Assembly (NCBI GenBank): GCA_964658655.1
Contig: CAZZZL010000011.1
Location: 38,886-102,885, forward strand
Source of the DNA: G963692885 sp964658655
GTDB lineage: Bacteria > Acidobacteriota > Terriglobia > Terriglobales > Acidobacteriaceae
Direction of reading: 5' to 3'
Length of the DNA stretch: 64,000 nt
The position numbers were made by a program, and so were the translations under genes. Of this stretch, positions 27,690 to 37,800 are shown piece after piece (position 1 is the stretch's first letter; each line of letters opens with the position of its first letter). The notes beneath the pieces were generated by a model. It was not told the origin of the DNA, did not search any database, and saw only the letters and a list, made by a program, of their open reading frames with translations.

Positions 27690-28616
27690 CTACGGTTGCG
27701 CTGTCTGCATGGCACCGGTCAGCTGGTGCACCGCGCTGACGTGCTCATGCGCGCACCAGGATTCCAGTCCCTTCGCGATCCGTTCAGTCGCCCGCGGATC
27801 GGCATAGCTGGCGGTGCCGATCTGCACAGCGGTCGCGCCGGCCAGCATAAATTCAACTGCATCTTCTGCCCGCATGATGCCGCCCATGCCAAGAATCGGA
27901 ATCGAAACAGAGCGCCACGCCTCGTAGACCATTCTTACCGCGATCGGGCGAATAGCCGGCCCGGACAGGCCGGCGGTGATGTTCGCGATATGTGGTCTCC
28001 GCGTCTTGATATCAATCGACAGCGACAGGAACGTGTTGACCAGTGAGAGTGCGCTGGCCCCGGCGTCCTGTGCAATGCGCGCCATACTGCTGATCGACGT
28101 CACATTAGGCGACAGTTTCACGATCAGCGGTCGTTTCGCAATCGCTGCCGCTTCTGATACAAGCTGGCGCAGCAGGTAACCGTCTGTGCCGAAAACCTGT
28201 CCGCCATGATGCGTGTTGGGACACGAAGCGTTCAATTCATACCCCATGATTCCCGGCGCGCCATTCAATGCGTCGATCACCGCAACGTAGTCCTCGATAG
28301 TGAATCCGAAGACATTCACAATGCAGGCGGTTCCGGGATAGATCGCCAGCCGTGGCAGCTTGTCCTTCAGGAATGCGGTGACGCCAATGTTCTGCAGACC
28401 GATGGCGTTCATCATGCCGGACGAAGTTTCAATGATGCGCGGCGCGGCATTGCCCGCCATAGGCTCCCGGGAGATTCCCTTGGTGACGAAGCCGCCGATC
28501 TTCTCCAGATTCACAATGTCGTCGAATTCGATGCCATAACCAAAAGTGCCACTGGCGGCGACAATTGGATTTCGTAGCTCGAAGCCGCAGAATGGGACCC
28601 GCATGTCTGTCTTCAA
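27690..28616 (-). CDS. pyrD: Dihydroorotate dehydrogenase, class 1B catalytic subunit
   Basis: 308 residues. It oxidises dihydroorotate to orotate in pyrimidine synthesis, using FMN. The N-terminus (NPIVAASGTFGYGIEF) and the active-site Cys in NASCPNTHHGG are those of class 1B enzymes, where Cys is the base and electrons leave through the PyrK Fe-S/FAD subunit. No pyrK lies next to it. Its ATG overlaps the stop of the upstream exported phosphatase gene (28613-28616), an unexpected operon partner. Confidence 0.95.
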   Translation of the reverse strand: MKTDMRVPFCGFELRNPIVAASGTFGYGIEFDDIVNLEKIGGFVTKGISREPMAGNAAPRIIETSSGMMNAIGLQNIGVTAFLKDKLPRLAIYPGTACIVNVFGFTIEDYVAVIDALNGAPGIMGYELNASCPNTHHGGQVFGTDGYLLRQLVSEAAAIAKRPLIVKLSPNVTSISSMARIAQDAGASALSLVNTFLSLSIDIKTRRPHIANITAGLSGPAIRPIAVRMVYEAWRSVSIPILGMGGIMRAEDAVEFMLAGATAVQIGTASYADPRATERIAKGLESWCAHEHVSAVHQLTGAMQTAQP

Positions 28617-30541
28617 GGCTTGGGCTCGGGCGATTCGACAACTGGAGCGTCTGGTGTTGACGTTGCATCCGGCGCACTCTTGCCCGCGCGCGGATGGCGT
28701 CCGGCACGCGGTAGCGGCGCCACGGGTATCGGCCGGACCGCTTGCGTCAGTACGTGGCCGACTGCTGCCGACGGCTGGTTGACGCCAAGCAGGGAAGCCA
28801 GGGTTGCGGCAAGGTCCACCGGCTCCACGCGACCATGGTAGGTGCCCGGGTTGAAGGGCGCGCCAAAGAACGCCAGGGGCACATGGCGATCGTAGGAATA
28901 CGGGGTGTAGTGATTAGTGCCGCCGCCATTGCCGTAGTGCTCGATCTCGTAGGCCTCCGGGATCACCATCACATACCAGCCGCCATTCGGGCTGTAGCTT
29001 TGCGCCATCAGCGTGCCGAACTCGCTCGGCGGCAGCTGGCCGGCAGCCAGCTCCAGCCGCGTGAACACATGCATGGCAAAGGGCTTGGGCGCATAGCGGG
29101 TTGGCGGCGCTGGCGGAGGTTCGACCGGCTCCGCTGGCGCCGACGACTCCGCCTTGACGGCCGGCTTCACTGGTGCAGACCGGGTCGGCCTCGGCTTCGT
29201 CTTGGATGTCTTCACCGGCACCGCTGCCTCGGGAGCTGCCGCCGTCTCCTTGTACGGGACAGGCGTCAGCACAGCCGTGGGGACCGGGCTGATAGCTTCG
29301 AATGCAGGTTCAACCGCGTTCTGTACAGCCTGCTCTGCCTCGAGCTCGTTGATACCGGCGACCTGGAAAGAGGGGATATTCAATGAGAGGTAGGGCAGTC
29401 CCTGCTTTGGAAGGATGTAGACGACCTTCTCTCCCGGCGAGAACTTGGCGTTCATCGCCTCATTGAGGTTGGCCGTCAGCTTGGCCATATCGATTTCCGC
29501 TGCCGGCATGCCGAGAGTCGCAGCCTGCGCGGGAACCGGGGCGATCCCGTGATCTGCCGAGAGCGCAATCCAGACATTCCCCAGGCCGCCGTCGATATTC
29601 TTCTCGAGCCAGGTGAAGAAGCTGTCAAGCTGCGTGTCCAGGGTATCGACCATTATCCGCTGTTCCGGTGAATCCGGGCCGAAAGTGTGGCCGGAGATGT
29701 CCGGACCCGAGATACTGATTGTCACCATGTCAGTCGTTGCGTGCTTGCCCAGCTGTTCATTGGCGATGAGCGCCTTCGCAAAGTCGAGTTCGTACGAGTT
29801 AGCCGCCGGCGTTTTGCCGACAGACTCGTAGAAATCGCCCTGCTTCGTCACGCCGGCTTCCTGCATGGCCTCTTCCGCACGGTCGCTGCCATTGAAGGCA
29901 ACGGCCCATTTGGGCAGCTCGTTCATGTAGAACGACGAGGTGATGAAGCTTCCCGATTTGCCGTCGATCCAGAACGCTCCATTGGCAGCAGCGCCGGCGG
30001 GCAGGATCGACGCCCTGTCCTTGAGCGAGACGCCATATACGAGGGAATGACCGTTGGTGGCCATGCGCAGTTCGTCACCTACCGTCGAAGCGCGCAGGTT
30101 GCGCGGTGACGACCCGGTGGTGGTGCCGCTCGCATTTACCAGGCCCACCAGGTGATACCGTTCATCCTCGACCGAGGTAACGGCGTGGTCTTTGTTGCGG
30201 GCCAGGTCCCACCATTCGTTTGAATTGATGCCATGGCCGTCTGTATACGCGCCCGTCCCGATGGTTGAATGCCCCGGCGCTGTCTTCGTGTTTGCGTAGT
30301 TGTAATAGCAGTCGGGAAAATAGGCACCGTGGTCCAGGAACAGCTTGAAACCGCGGCCTTTCAGGTCATCGCGATACCGCTCCAGGTAGTCTTCACGAAA
30401 CTGGTCAATCACCAGGATGATAACCAGCTTCGGCTTGCCATCATAGGCGCTGGCCGAGGCCACCGGAGTGACGGGCAGACTGATCAGGAAGACCTGCGTG
30501 ACGACCAGGGCGAGGGAGAAGAAGCGCTTCAGTTTCGACAT
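28613..30541 (-). CDS. Exported alkaline phosphatase-superfamily protein (nucleotide pyrophosphatase/phosphodiesterase, PafA-like)
   Basis: About 642 residues from the ATG at 30541, which starts a clear signal peptide (LALVVTQVFLISLPVTPVASA). The metal site begins with Asp in VIDQFREDYL. The nucleophile is Thr in KTAPGHSTIGTGAYTDGHG, and later ligands are in GPDISGHTFG and ALSADHGIAPVP. The Thr nucleophile fits PafA-like phosphatases. A Pro/Ala/Lys-rich, low-complexity insertion (about residues 450-510) interrupts the C-terminal half, and the tail is also Pro-rich. It is divergent from serS and coupled to pyrD downstream. Confidence 0.9.
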   Translation of the reverse strand: MSKLKRFFSLALVVTQVFLISLPVTPVASASAYDGKPKLVIILVIDQFREDYLERYRDDLKGRGFKLFLDHGAYFPDCYYNYANTKTAPGHSTIGTGAYTDGHGINSNEWWDLARNKDHAVTSVEDERYHLVGLVNASGTTTGSSPRNLRASTVGDELRMATNGHSLVYGVSLKDRASILPAGAAANGAFWIDGKSGSFITSSFYMNELPKWAVAFNGSDRAEEAMQEAGVTKQGDFYESVGKTPAANSYELDFAKALIANEQLGKHATTDMVTISISGPDISGHTFGPDSPEQRIMVDTLDTQLDSFFTWLEKNIDGGLGNVWIALSADHGIAPVPAQAATLGMPAAEIDMAKLTANLNEAMNAKFSPGEKVVYILPKQGLPYLSLNIPSFQVAGINELEAEQAVQNAVEPAFEAISPVPTAVLTPVPYKETAAAPEAAVPVKTSKTKPRPTRSAPVKPAVKAESSAPAEPVEPPPAPPTRYAPKPFAMHVFTRLELAAGQLPPSEFGTLMAQSYSPNGGWYVMVIPEAYEIEHYGNGGGTNHYTPYSYDRHVPLAFFGAPFNPGTYHGRVEPVDLAATLASLLGVNQPSAAVGHVLTQAVRPIPVAPLPRAGRHPRAGKSAPDATSTPDAPVVESPEPKP

Positions 30542-30636
30542 GCCAGCATCAGTATCGCAAATCGATTGCAGGGGTGGGAATCTTTTGGCCGTCTGCCAGA
30601 GCTTCGGCAATGCTGTGATGTTCTAAAGTAGTAGAG

Positions 30637-31959
30637 ATGCTTGATCTTGCGTTCGTACGGGGCAACCTCCCCCTGGTAGAAGAGAAATTGCGTGCCCGCG
30701 GCATGGAACCGGCTGTTGTGCTGGGCGATTTTCAGGCGCTCGATACGCTGCGCCGCGAACGCATTACCGAGGCTGAACAGTTGAAGGCGCAGCGCAATGC
30801 GTTGAGTGTTGAAGTGGGCAAGCTCAAAAAGGCTGGTCAGGACGCTTCCCCGGTCATGGATCAGACCCGGGCGCTGAAAGACCAGGCAGATGAGCTCGAA
30901 AAAGCTGCTGCGGTCTCAGAAGAAACTCTGCGTACGTTGCTGGCCAGTCTTCCGAACCTCCCGGCAGACGACGTCCCAATCGGTAAGTCCGAGCATGATA
31001 ACGTCATCGTCTCCACCTGGGGCGAGCCGCCAGCGTTCGACTTTACGCCAAAGCCGCATTGGGAACTCGGCGAAACACTCGGCATCCTTGACATGCAGCG
31101 TGGCGCAAAGATCAGCGGCGCACGCTTCCCGGTCTATTGGGCGCAGGGAGCGCAACTCGAGCGGGCGCTGGCCAACTTCATGATCGATGTTCATACGACA
31201 GAGCACGGCTATGGCGAAGTAATGCCGCCGGTCGTCGTCAACAGTCGCTCGCTGTATGGGACAGGCCAGTTGCCCAAGTTTGCAGATGATCTTTTCCGCT
31301 GCGCCGACCCTGACGGCTACACACCCGGGGTGCTGCGCGATAACGATCATTGGCTGATCCCGACGGCAGAAGTACCGGTCACTAACCTGTACCGCGATGA
31401 GATTCTCGATGACGCCGTGCTGCCCGTTTCGCTGACGGCGTACACGCCCTGCTTCCGATCCGAAGCCGGCTCCTATGGCAAAGATGTGCGCGGCATCATC
31501 CGCGTCCACCAGTTTCAGAAAGTGGAGCTGGTAAAGTTCGTTCGACCGGAAGAATCCGAGGCCGAGCACGAGCAGCTGACCGGCCACGCTGAGAGCATTC
31601 TGCAGCGATTGGAATTGCCTTATCGCAAGATGCTCCTGTGTACCGGCGATATGGGATTCAGTTCGCAAAAGACGTATGACCTGGAGGTCTGGCTGCCGGG
31701 CCAGGGACTCTACCGCGAGATTTCCTCGTGCTCGAATTTTGGAGCGTTCCAGGCCCGGCGTGCGAATATCCGCTATCGCCCCGAGGGCAAGAACAAGAGC
31801 GAGTTCCTGCATACGTTGAACGGCAGCGCACTTGCTGTCGGCCGTACGTGGCTTGCAATTCTTGAAAATTATCAGCAGGCCGACGGCAACATTCGCGTGC
31901 CCGACGTGCTTGTACCCTACATGCGCGGCGAGACGATCATAAAATGTCGAAAGAAGTGA
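30637..31959 (+). CDS. serS: Seryl-tRNA synthetase
   Basis: 440 residues, full length. The N-terminal tRNA-binding coiled coil (about 1-110) starts MLDLAFVRGNLPLVEEKL. The class II core follows: motif 2 in FRSEAGSYGKDVRGIIRVHQFQKVE, the serine/ATP pocket TAEVPVTNL and motif 3 in NGSALAVGRTWLAILENYQ. It charges tRNA-Ser (and tRNA-Sec if present). It is probably the first gene of a short operon with the small membrane protein and the LolA-like protein, the gaps being 7 and 3 bases. Confidence 0.98.
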   Translation: MLDLAFVRGNLPLVEEKLRARGMEPAVVLGDFQALDTLRRERITEAEQLKAQRNALSVEVGKLKKAGQDASPVMDQTRALKDQADELEKAAAVSEETLRTLLASLPNLPADDVPIGKSEHDNVIVSTWGEPPAFDFTPKPHWELGETLGILDMQRGAKISGARFPVYWAQGAQLERALANFMIDVHTTEHGYGEVMPPVVVNSRSLYGTGQLPKFADDLFRCADPDGYTPGVLRDNDHWLIPTAEVPVTNLYRDEILDDAVLPVSLTAYTPCFRSEAGSYGKDVRGIIRVHQFQKVELVKFVRPEESEAEHEQLTGHAESILQRLELPYRKMLLCTGDMGFSSQKTYDLEVWLPGQGLYREISSCSNFGAFQARRANIRYRPEGKNKSEFLHTLNGSALAVGRTWLAILENYQQADGNIRVPDVLVPYMRGETIIKCRKK

Positions 31960-31966
31960 GGTTGCA

Positions 31967-32422
31967 TTGAGCCTGTTGAAGAAGTACCTGTTCTGGACAT
32001 ATGAACGCGGCAGCTTTCACTATGACGTGATGGTGACGTTGATCCTGATGTTCATTTTCATCTCGCCGCACTTCATCGATTTCGGAGACCGTCCGGTCAT
32101 GGAAGAGCATGTGCACGGCCAGGACGTGATGGTGCAGGCCAGTGCCGGCGGCGTCCTCGTCTACCAGGTAAGTGCGCAGGCCGCGAAACAGGTGGGCGTC
32201 GCCTCCGTGGATGGACTCACGCTTCAACAGGAACTCGCCGGCACCATCGAGCCGATTGCCGGCCCCGTAGTGGTTGATCGCTACGACACGCTGCGTGATG
32301 CCAACGGAAAGATTGAGGCATACAAAGTCTTCGCACACCGTGCGGCTGCCACCGCCTCGCCATCTGCTGAACAAATTCCCGCCAGCGGAGCGGCCAAGCC
32401 ATCGGCTGTTTCCGTCCAATAA
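31967..32422 (+). CDS. Hypothetical single-pass membrane protein
   Basis: 151 residues from a TTG start 7 bases after serS. One membrane helix (about residues 21-37; VMVTLILMFIFISPHFIDF) is followed by a soluble region of about 110 residues without a recognised fold and an Ala/Ser/Pro-rich end. The N-terminal LLKKYLFWTYERGSFHYDVM looks like a conserved membrane-proximal motif. The next gene, a LolA-like carrier, starts 3 bases on, so an envelope role is plausible but only inferred. Confidence 0.75.
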   Translation: MSLLKKYLFWTYERGSFHYDVMVTLILMFIFISPHFIDFGDRPVMEEHVHGQDVMVQASAGGVLVYQVSAQAAKQVGVASVDGLTLQQELAGTIEPIAGPVVVDRYDTLRDANGKIEAYKVFAHRAAATASPSAEQIPASGAAKPSAVSVQ

Positions 32423-32425
32423 GAG

Positions 32426-33130
32426 ATGAACATGATTGACTTCCTTGGTGCACGTGCAAAATACAGTTTCGCTGCGGTCGCTTTGGCCGTTTCCGCCGCA
32501 GTAGCGTCAGCACAGAGCTGCGATTTGGATAAGACGCTCGCGCAGATGGACACCGCCTCAGCCCAGTTCAAGAGCCTGCAGGCAGACTTTGTCTGGGACC
32601 AGTACCAGGCAGTCGTACAGGAAGACGATAAACAGTCCGGCACGACATACTTTCTGAAGCAGAAGAGCACGACCACCATGGCTGCGGACATTCAGCAGCC
32701 CGCACCGAAAAAGCTGACATTTGATGGCAGCAATTTCACCATCTATACGCCGGCCACGAATGAAGAATTGATCTACTCCGTCGCAAAAAACAAGGACATG
32801 GTCGAGGGCTTCTTAACGCTCGGCTTCGGCGGCAGCGGCACCGATCTCAAGAAGAGCTGGGATGTCACCTGCGCCGGCACGGAGATCATCGACGGTGTCC
32901 CGACAGTGAAACTTGACCTGGTCTCGAAACAGGACAGCGTCAAAAATATGTTCAGCAAGGTCACAATCTGGATCGACCCGACGCGCGCCATCAGCCTTAA
33001 ACAGGTCTTCAACCAGTCCTCCGGCGACAAACGTACCAACACCTTCACCAACATCAAGCTCAACAGCAATATCAGCAGCAGCGAGTTCAAAGTGAAGACC
33101 GCCCCCAACCCGTCCATCACCCGCAAATAG
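32426..33130 (+). CDS. LolA-like outer-membrane lipoprotein carrier
   Basis: 234 residues with a cleavable signal (about 1-30, SAAVASAQ) and a single unclosed beta-barrel of the LolA/LolB fold (SLQADFVWDQYQAVVQEDDKQSGTTYFLKQ..., then KLTFDGSNFTIYTP and FKVKTAPNPSI). It would shuttle lipoproteins or other lipids across the periplasm. No LolB, LolCDE or FtsK gene is adjacent, so assignment as the housekeeping LolA is not certain. It is the last gene of the serS run. Confidence 0.85.
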   Translation: MNMIDFLGARAKYSFAAVALAVSAAVASAQSCDLDKTLAQMDTASAQFKSLQADFVWDQYQAVVQEDDKQSGTTYFLKQKSTTTMAADIQQPAPKKLTFDGSNFTIYTPATNEELIYSVAKNKDMVEGFLTLGFGGSGTDLKKSWDVTCAGTEIIDGVPTVKLDLVSKQDSVKNMFSKVTIWIDPTRAISLKQVFNQSSGDKRTNTFTNIKLNSNISSSEFKVKTAPNPSITRK

Positions 33131-33252
33131 GTACTGGCCGTGCGGGCGTCGGCGCCTTTGGCGCTAAAGATATGCTTCCGTTGGTCGCATCTTTTTGCGG
33201 CTGGGTTTGCTGCGTGACGCACCGCTGATTGGCGATGCTACTGAACTCCTGA

Positions 33253-33285
33253 TTTGTCATCCTGAGCGAAGCCGAAGGATTTGCA
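33253..33285. repeat. Dispersed-repeat candidate (GTCATCCTGAGCGAAGC type)
   Basis: The intergenic stretch contains GTCATCCTGAGCGAAG followed by CCGAAGGAT. Very similar elements are scattered through intergenic regions of many Acidobacteriota, Bacteroidota and other genomes. Only one copy is in this window, so repetition is taken from recalled knowledge and cannot be shown here. Confidence 0.45.
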
Positions 33286-33318
33286 TTCCTCCACCAGCCA
33301 CGATCATCGGCAGCAGTC

Positions 33319-34749
33319 TCACCGAGACATCAAGCCCGCCTCATTACGCGCAAAGCCCACCCGGCAGCGCGCGAACGCCGCCGAAGCCCAGGCAATCACA
33401 AACGGAAATCCTTCGATCGTGTAGCGCGCCTCAGGAGCTTCAATCGTCGCCAGCAGTACATCGCGAAGCAGAAGATAACCGAGCATCGCAGCAATCAGGC
33501 GCACCTCTCCTCGATGACGCCAGCGGAGCAATCCGACGCCCGCAGCTACCATGTAGAACAGGTTCAATGCACCATAGCCCGTTGCGAAGATTGTCTCTCC
33601 ATTGTGCTTGTCGTACTGCCACCATCGGAGTTCGATGTTCAGGTTTTCGACGCGTGGCCGCAGCCACATATCGGTCACCCGTAATGCCGGCAGCCACGCG
33701 TAATAACGCAGCGGATGCGCCTTGATCCTCTCCGCTGCAAGCTTTGCGAATGCGTCATCCATCGCTGGCGAAAGAGTCGTCGTCTCGTTGTACGAATTGA
33801 ACAGCGCGGTAGTTTGTTGTTTCTGTGCGGGTGAATCGAAGGCGCGACTGGGTAGCGCATCGAGCGACATTGCATCGGCATTCACATTCCAATAGATCTC
33901 GTAGGTCGACGTAAATTCAGCCGCCCAGGTCTTGATCCACCGGTTGAATCCGGGGTCAGTCGGCTCGCCGGGATCCGTCGCATACCGCGGCGCCAGCGGC
34001 TGAATCAAATGGAAGGTGTGCCAGTTGCGATACGTCCAGGCAATGAACGGCAGAACTGAAAGCAGTCCGCAAAGCGTCGCCAGTTTGACTGCTCTGGGTA
34101 GACCGAGTGCCGGGAAGCCGAGCACAGACCTGCGTCCGTAAAAAATGATCGCGGGGAAAAAGGCGATCGGCAGCAGCGCGCCGTCCGGACGCAAAAGCGT
34201 CAGGTAGCTCCACGAAAACGCGCACAGCGCGACTGCCAGTGCGCCGGGCTTTGTGAGCAGACGTACCAGTCCCAGCATCGCGACGGAAATACAGAAGAGC
34301 GTCAAGGTCTCCGTCAGGGGAGCAGCCGTGTAGTTCGCGGTAAACGGGCAGAGCGTGCCGAGAAAAAGTGCGATCCAGGCGGCGCGGCGCGAACAAAGCT
34401 GGTCGACAAAACGCGCAATCAGGACACAGGTCAGAAGATCAATGGCTATCTGCAGGAACAGCACGGCGTGATAATGCTCCATGCCGAAGACCACGAAGCA
34501 TGCGGCTAGAAACAGCGGGTAGCCAGGCAGTCGGATGAGCGTCGGCTGCAGTTCAATGCCGCCCGGCGTACTGATGCTCCTCCCGTAAACGCTGTGCTGC
34601 AGCCAGTTTTTGGCGATGTCGCCATAGATGAGCCCGTCGCCATTCACCTGCGCCCACTCGGCGTAAAAGTACAGTCGCAGCGCCGCGCCCAGCACCAGGG
34701 CCAGCAGCAACAGGAGCCAGGAGCGCGCACGCAAACCTTGCATATCCAT
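33319..34749 (-). CDS. GT-C type membrane glycosyltransferase (family 39-like)
   Basis: 476 residues with about 10-11 hydrophobic segments beginning at residue 10. After the first helix, the periplasmic loop has NGDGLIYGDIAKNWLQHSVYG and PTLIRLPGYPLFLA, the arrangement seen in ArnT/PMT-like (dolichyl-phosphate-mannose mannosyltransferase-like) enzymes that use lipid-linked sugars. An acidic residue in the first loop usually acts as base; here it would be one of the Asp residues of that loop. The acceptor is unknown. The gene is divergent from the polysaccharide fusion gene 71 bases away. Confidence 0.8.
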   Translation of the reverse strand: MDMQGLRARSWLLLLLALVLGAALRLYFYAEWAQVNGDGLIYGDIAKNWLQHSVYGRSISTPGGIELQPTLIRLPGYPLFLAACFVVFGMEHYHAVLFLQIAIDLLTCVLIARFVDQLCSRRAAWIALFLGTLCPFTANYTAAPLTETLTLFCISVAMLGLVRLLTKPGALAVALCAFSWSYLTLLRPDGALLPIAFFPAIIFYGRRSVLGFPALGLPRAVKLATLCGLLSVLPFIAWTYRNWHTFHLIQPLAPRYATDPGEPTDPGFNRWIKTWAAEFTSTYEIYWNVNADAMSLDALPSRAFDSPAQKQQTTALFNSYNETTTLSPAMDDAFAKLAAERIKAHPLRYYAWLPALRVTDMWLRPRVENLNIELRWWQYDKHNGETIFATGYGALNLFYMVAAGVGLLRWRHRGEVRLIAAMLGYLLLRDVLLATIEAPEARYTIEGFPFVIAWASAAFARCRVGFARNEAGLMSR

Positions 34750-34820
34750 GCATCATACAGAGGCTTCCGGATGCAGCAACCGCTGACGCACCCGCATGAT
34801 TCCTGTAAGCTTTGGGAAGA

Positions 34821-37800
34821 ATGAACCGCCAGATTTTCTCCGATCCCAACCGCAAACGCTGGAAGAGAATACGTCGCGTTTTTGATGTGACGGCGATCGT
34901 GTCGACGATCGTGCTGGTGGCTTTTTTTCTGAATGTCCTGCGCCGCGAGAAGCTGCCGGAACTTTTATTTCCGCAGCAGAAGCGCAATTACAAGGCATTG
35001 CATGAGCGTCAGCCAGAACTGAAGGCGAAGAACGCGCGGCCGGCCCGACGCAAGTCCAATCGCAAGCCGTCGGACATTCCGCTGAACTCAGGTGAAGGCC
35101 TGCGTGCGGCTTATTATGTCGACGATGACCCGGCCAGCTACTCGTCCTTCAAGGCGCACATTCACCAGATCGATATCCTGTTTCCCGTCTGGCTGCACGC
35201 CTTCGATCCCGATGGAAACCTGATGGCATCGACCGCTCTCTACCCTGCCTCGAATTATCGTGTGGTCGATGCGAACGGCACAGTGCACGGTGTCGATCCG
35301 CAGAACAAAGTGCGCGACGCTATCGCGGCAGCTAAAGAAGATACGGAAATCTTTCCGCTCATCAGCAATTATGACGCGGTGCGCGGCGACTGGCAGCCGG
35401 TGATTGGCCAGATGCTGCTCAATCCACAGGCTCGCCTGAACCTGCGCACACAGCTGGACAAATTTCTTGCTGCCAACCCTTCGTATCGTGGCATCTCGCT
35501 CGACTTTGAAGAAATTCCCGACGAAGCCAAGGACAGCTATCAACTATTCATCGGCGAACTGTACAGCGACTTTCACAGCCGCGGCCGCAACCTTCGCCTC
35601 TATGTAAACACGCCGACGAGTGTTCCCGATTCCGAGCTGAAGTTTGTCGCACAGAATAGCGACGGCATCCTGTTGATGAATTACGACCAGCACGAAAACA
35701 CCTCGGAGCCTGGTCCGATTGCCGCGCAGGACTGGTTTGAAAACAATCTGCAGCGCGTGCTCAAGGTTGTTCCCAAAGAAAAAATCATCTGCGCCATCGG
35801 CAACTATGCCTATGACTGGCAGGTGCCGCTTCCTGTAAAAGGCAAGCCGGAAAAGGGTGCGCCGAAGGTCCTCGACGTCAGCTCACTGCATGTGCAGGAA
35901 GCATGGCAGGAGGCCTCCGATGCAGGCGCGGACGTTCATCTTGAAGGCGATGAACTCAATGCGCACTTTGCTTTTGATGATGAGGATGCAAAGGTCCGGC
36001 ACCAGGTGTGGATGCTCGATGCCGTAACCGCGTTGAATGAAATGCGCGCGGCGAGGGCAATGGGTATTCAGACGTTTTCGCTGTGGGTTCTGGGCGAAGA
36101 GGATCCGTCGATCTGGTCGGTCTGGGACCATCCCAATGGAGCGACTGCTCCTCAATTATTGAAGGCTGTGCCGCCTGGACAATCAGTCAACACCGACGGC
36201 CAGGGCGACATCCTGCAGATCACGCAGACTCCCAGCCCAGGCGCGCGTACCGTCAATATGGATGAGGAAAACGTCACCATCACTGATGAGCACATGGTGA
36301 CGTATCCGCAGGCCTACGGCATCCAGTATTTCGGATACAAGCCAGGAGAAGTCGCGCTCACCTTCGACGATGGACCCGATCCGACGTGGACACCGCGTGT
36401 GCTCAAGATTCTGAAAGACAAGGGTGTCACCGGAACATTTTTCGTGATTGGCGAAGAAGCACAGGACCATGTCGGCCTGCTGAAGCAATACATCAGGCAG
36501 GGCCACATCGTCGGCAATCACACGCTGACGCATCCCGACATCAGCGAAATTTCACCGCGACAACTCGAGCTTGAGATCAACTGGACCGAGCGTCTGTTTG
36601 CCAGCAAGCTTGGGCTGCGGCCACTCTTCTTTCGTCCTCCTTACTCCATCGACCAGGAGCCGGATACAAACGATCAGGCCGCACCCGCTTACCAGATTCA
36701 ACAGATGGGCTACACCATCATCGGGGACAAGATCGACACCGATGACTGGGACGAACATCCCCGCAAAAGCCCGCAGGAAATTACGCGGCGTGTCTTCGAG
36801 CAGCTGGATTCATTCAAGACGCGACCCGATTTTGCGGGCAGCGTGATCCTGATGCATGATGGCGGCGGCGACCGCTCCGCCACTGTCGCGGCACTGCCTG
36901 TTCTGATTGACGCACTGCGCGCAAAGGGCTACAAGATCGTCAGCGTTCCGGACCTGATGGGGAAGACCGTCGCCGACGTGATGCCGCCGATCGCGCCCAA
37001 CGAACGCTGGCAGGCGCGCGTCGATTCGATCGCGTTCTTCTTCATCGCCTTCTTCAGAAACTTTGCAGTCTACATCTTCTTTGTGGGCGACGTACTCATG
37101 AGCGCGCGACTCCTGGTCATCGGTGTACTTGCGCTGATTGATCGTCTGCGCACGCGCAAAGTCCCGATCATTCCTGGCTACATGCCGCGTGTCGCCGTGC
37201 TGGTGCCGGCCTACAACGAAGAAACGGTTATTGTGCGCACCATCCGCTCGGTGCTCAATTCCGACTACGCAAATCTCTATGTCATCGTGATCGACGATGG
37301 TTCGAAGGATCGCACGGCGGAGGTCGCCGCCACTGCCTACGCACCGGAGATTGCCGCTGGAAAGCTGCAGATTCTTACCAAGCCGAACGCCGGCAAGGCC
37401 GAGGCTTTAAACTATGCCGTCGCGCGTCTTGGCGAAGAAATCTATGTCGGTATCGACGCCGACACTGTAATTGCATCAGACGCTGTGTCTAAATTGGTCT
37501 GCCACTTTACTGATCCGAAAGTCGGGGCTGTCGCCGGCAACGCGCGGGTCGGCAACAAGGTGAACCTGTGGACGCGCTGGCAGGCGCTGGAGTACATCAC
37601 CAGTCAGAACTTCGAACGGCGCGCGCTCGACCTGTTCAATGTTGTGACCGTCGTTCCAGGCGCCATTGGCGCATGGCGGACAGCGGCAGTGCGCCACGGC
37701 GGCGGCTATCCCGTCAACACTGTCGCCGAAGATGCTGACCTGACCATGAACCTGATCGAGCAGGGCTATAAGGTCATCTATGAAGATCAATCGCTCGCGT

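Noticed and set aside
33151..33165. GCGCC-TTT-GGCGC hairpin after the LolA-like gene as a terminator
   Set aside because: The stem is only 5 bp and is not followed by a T-run.
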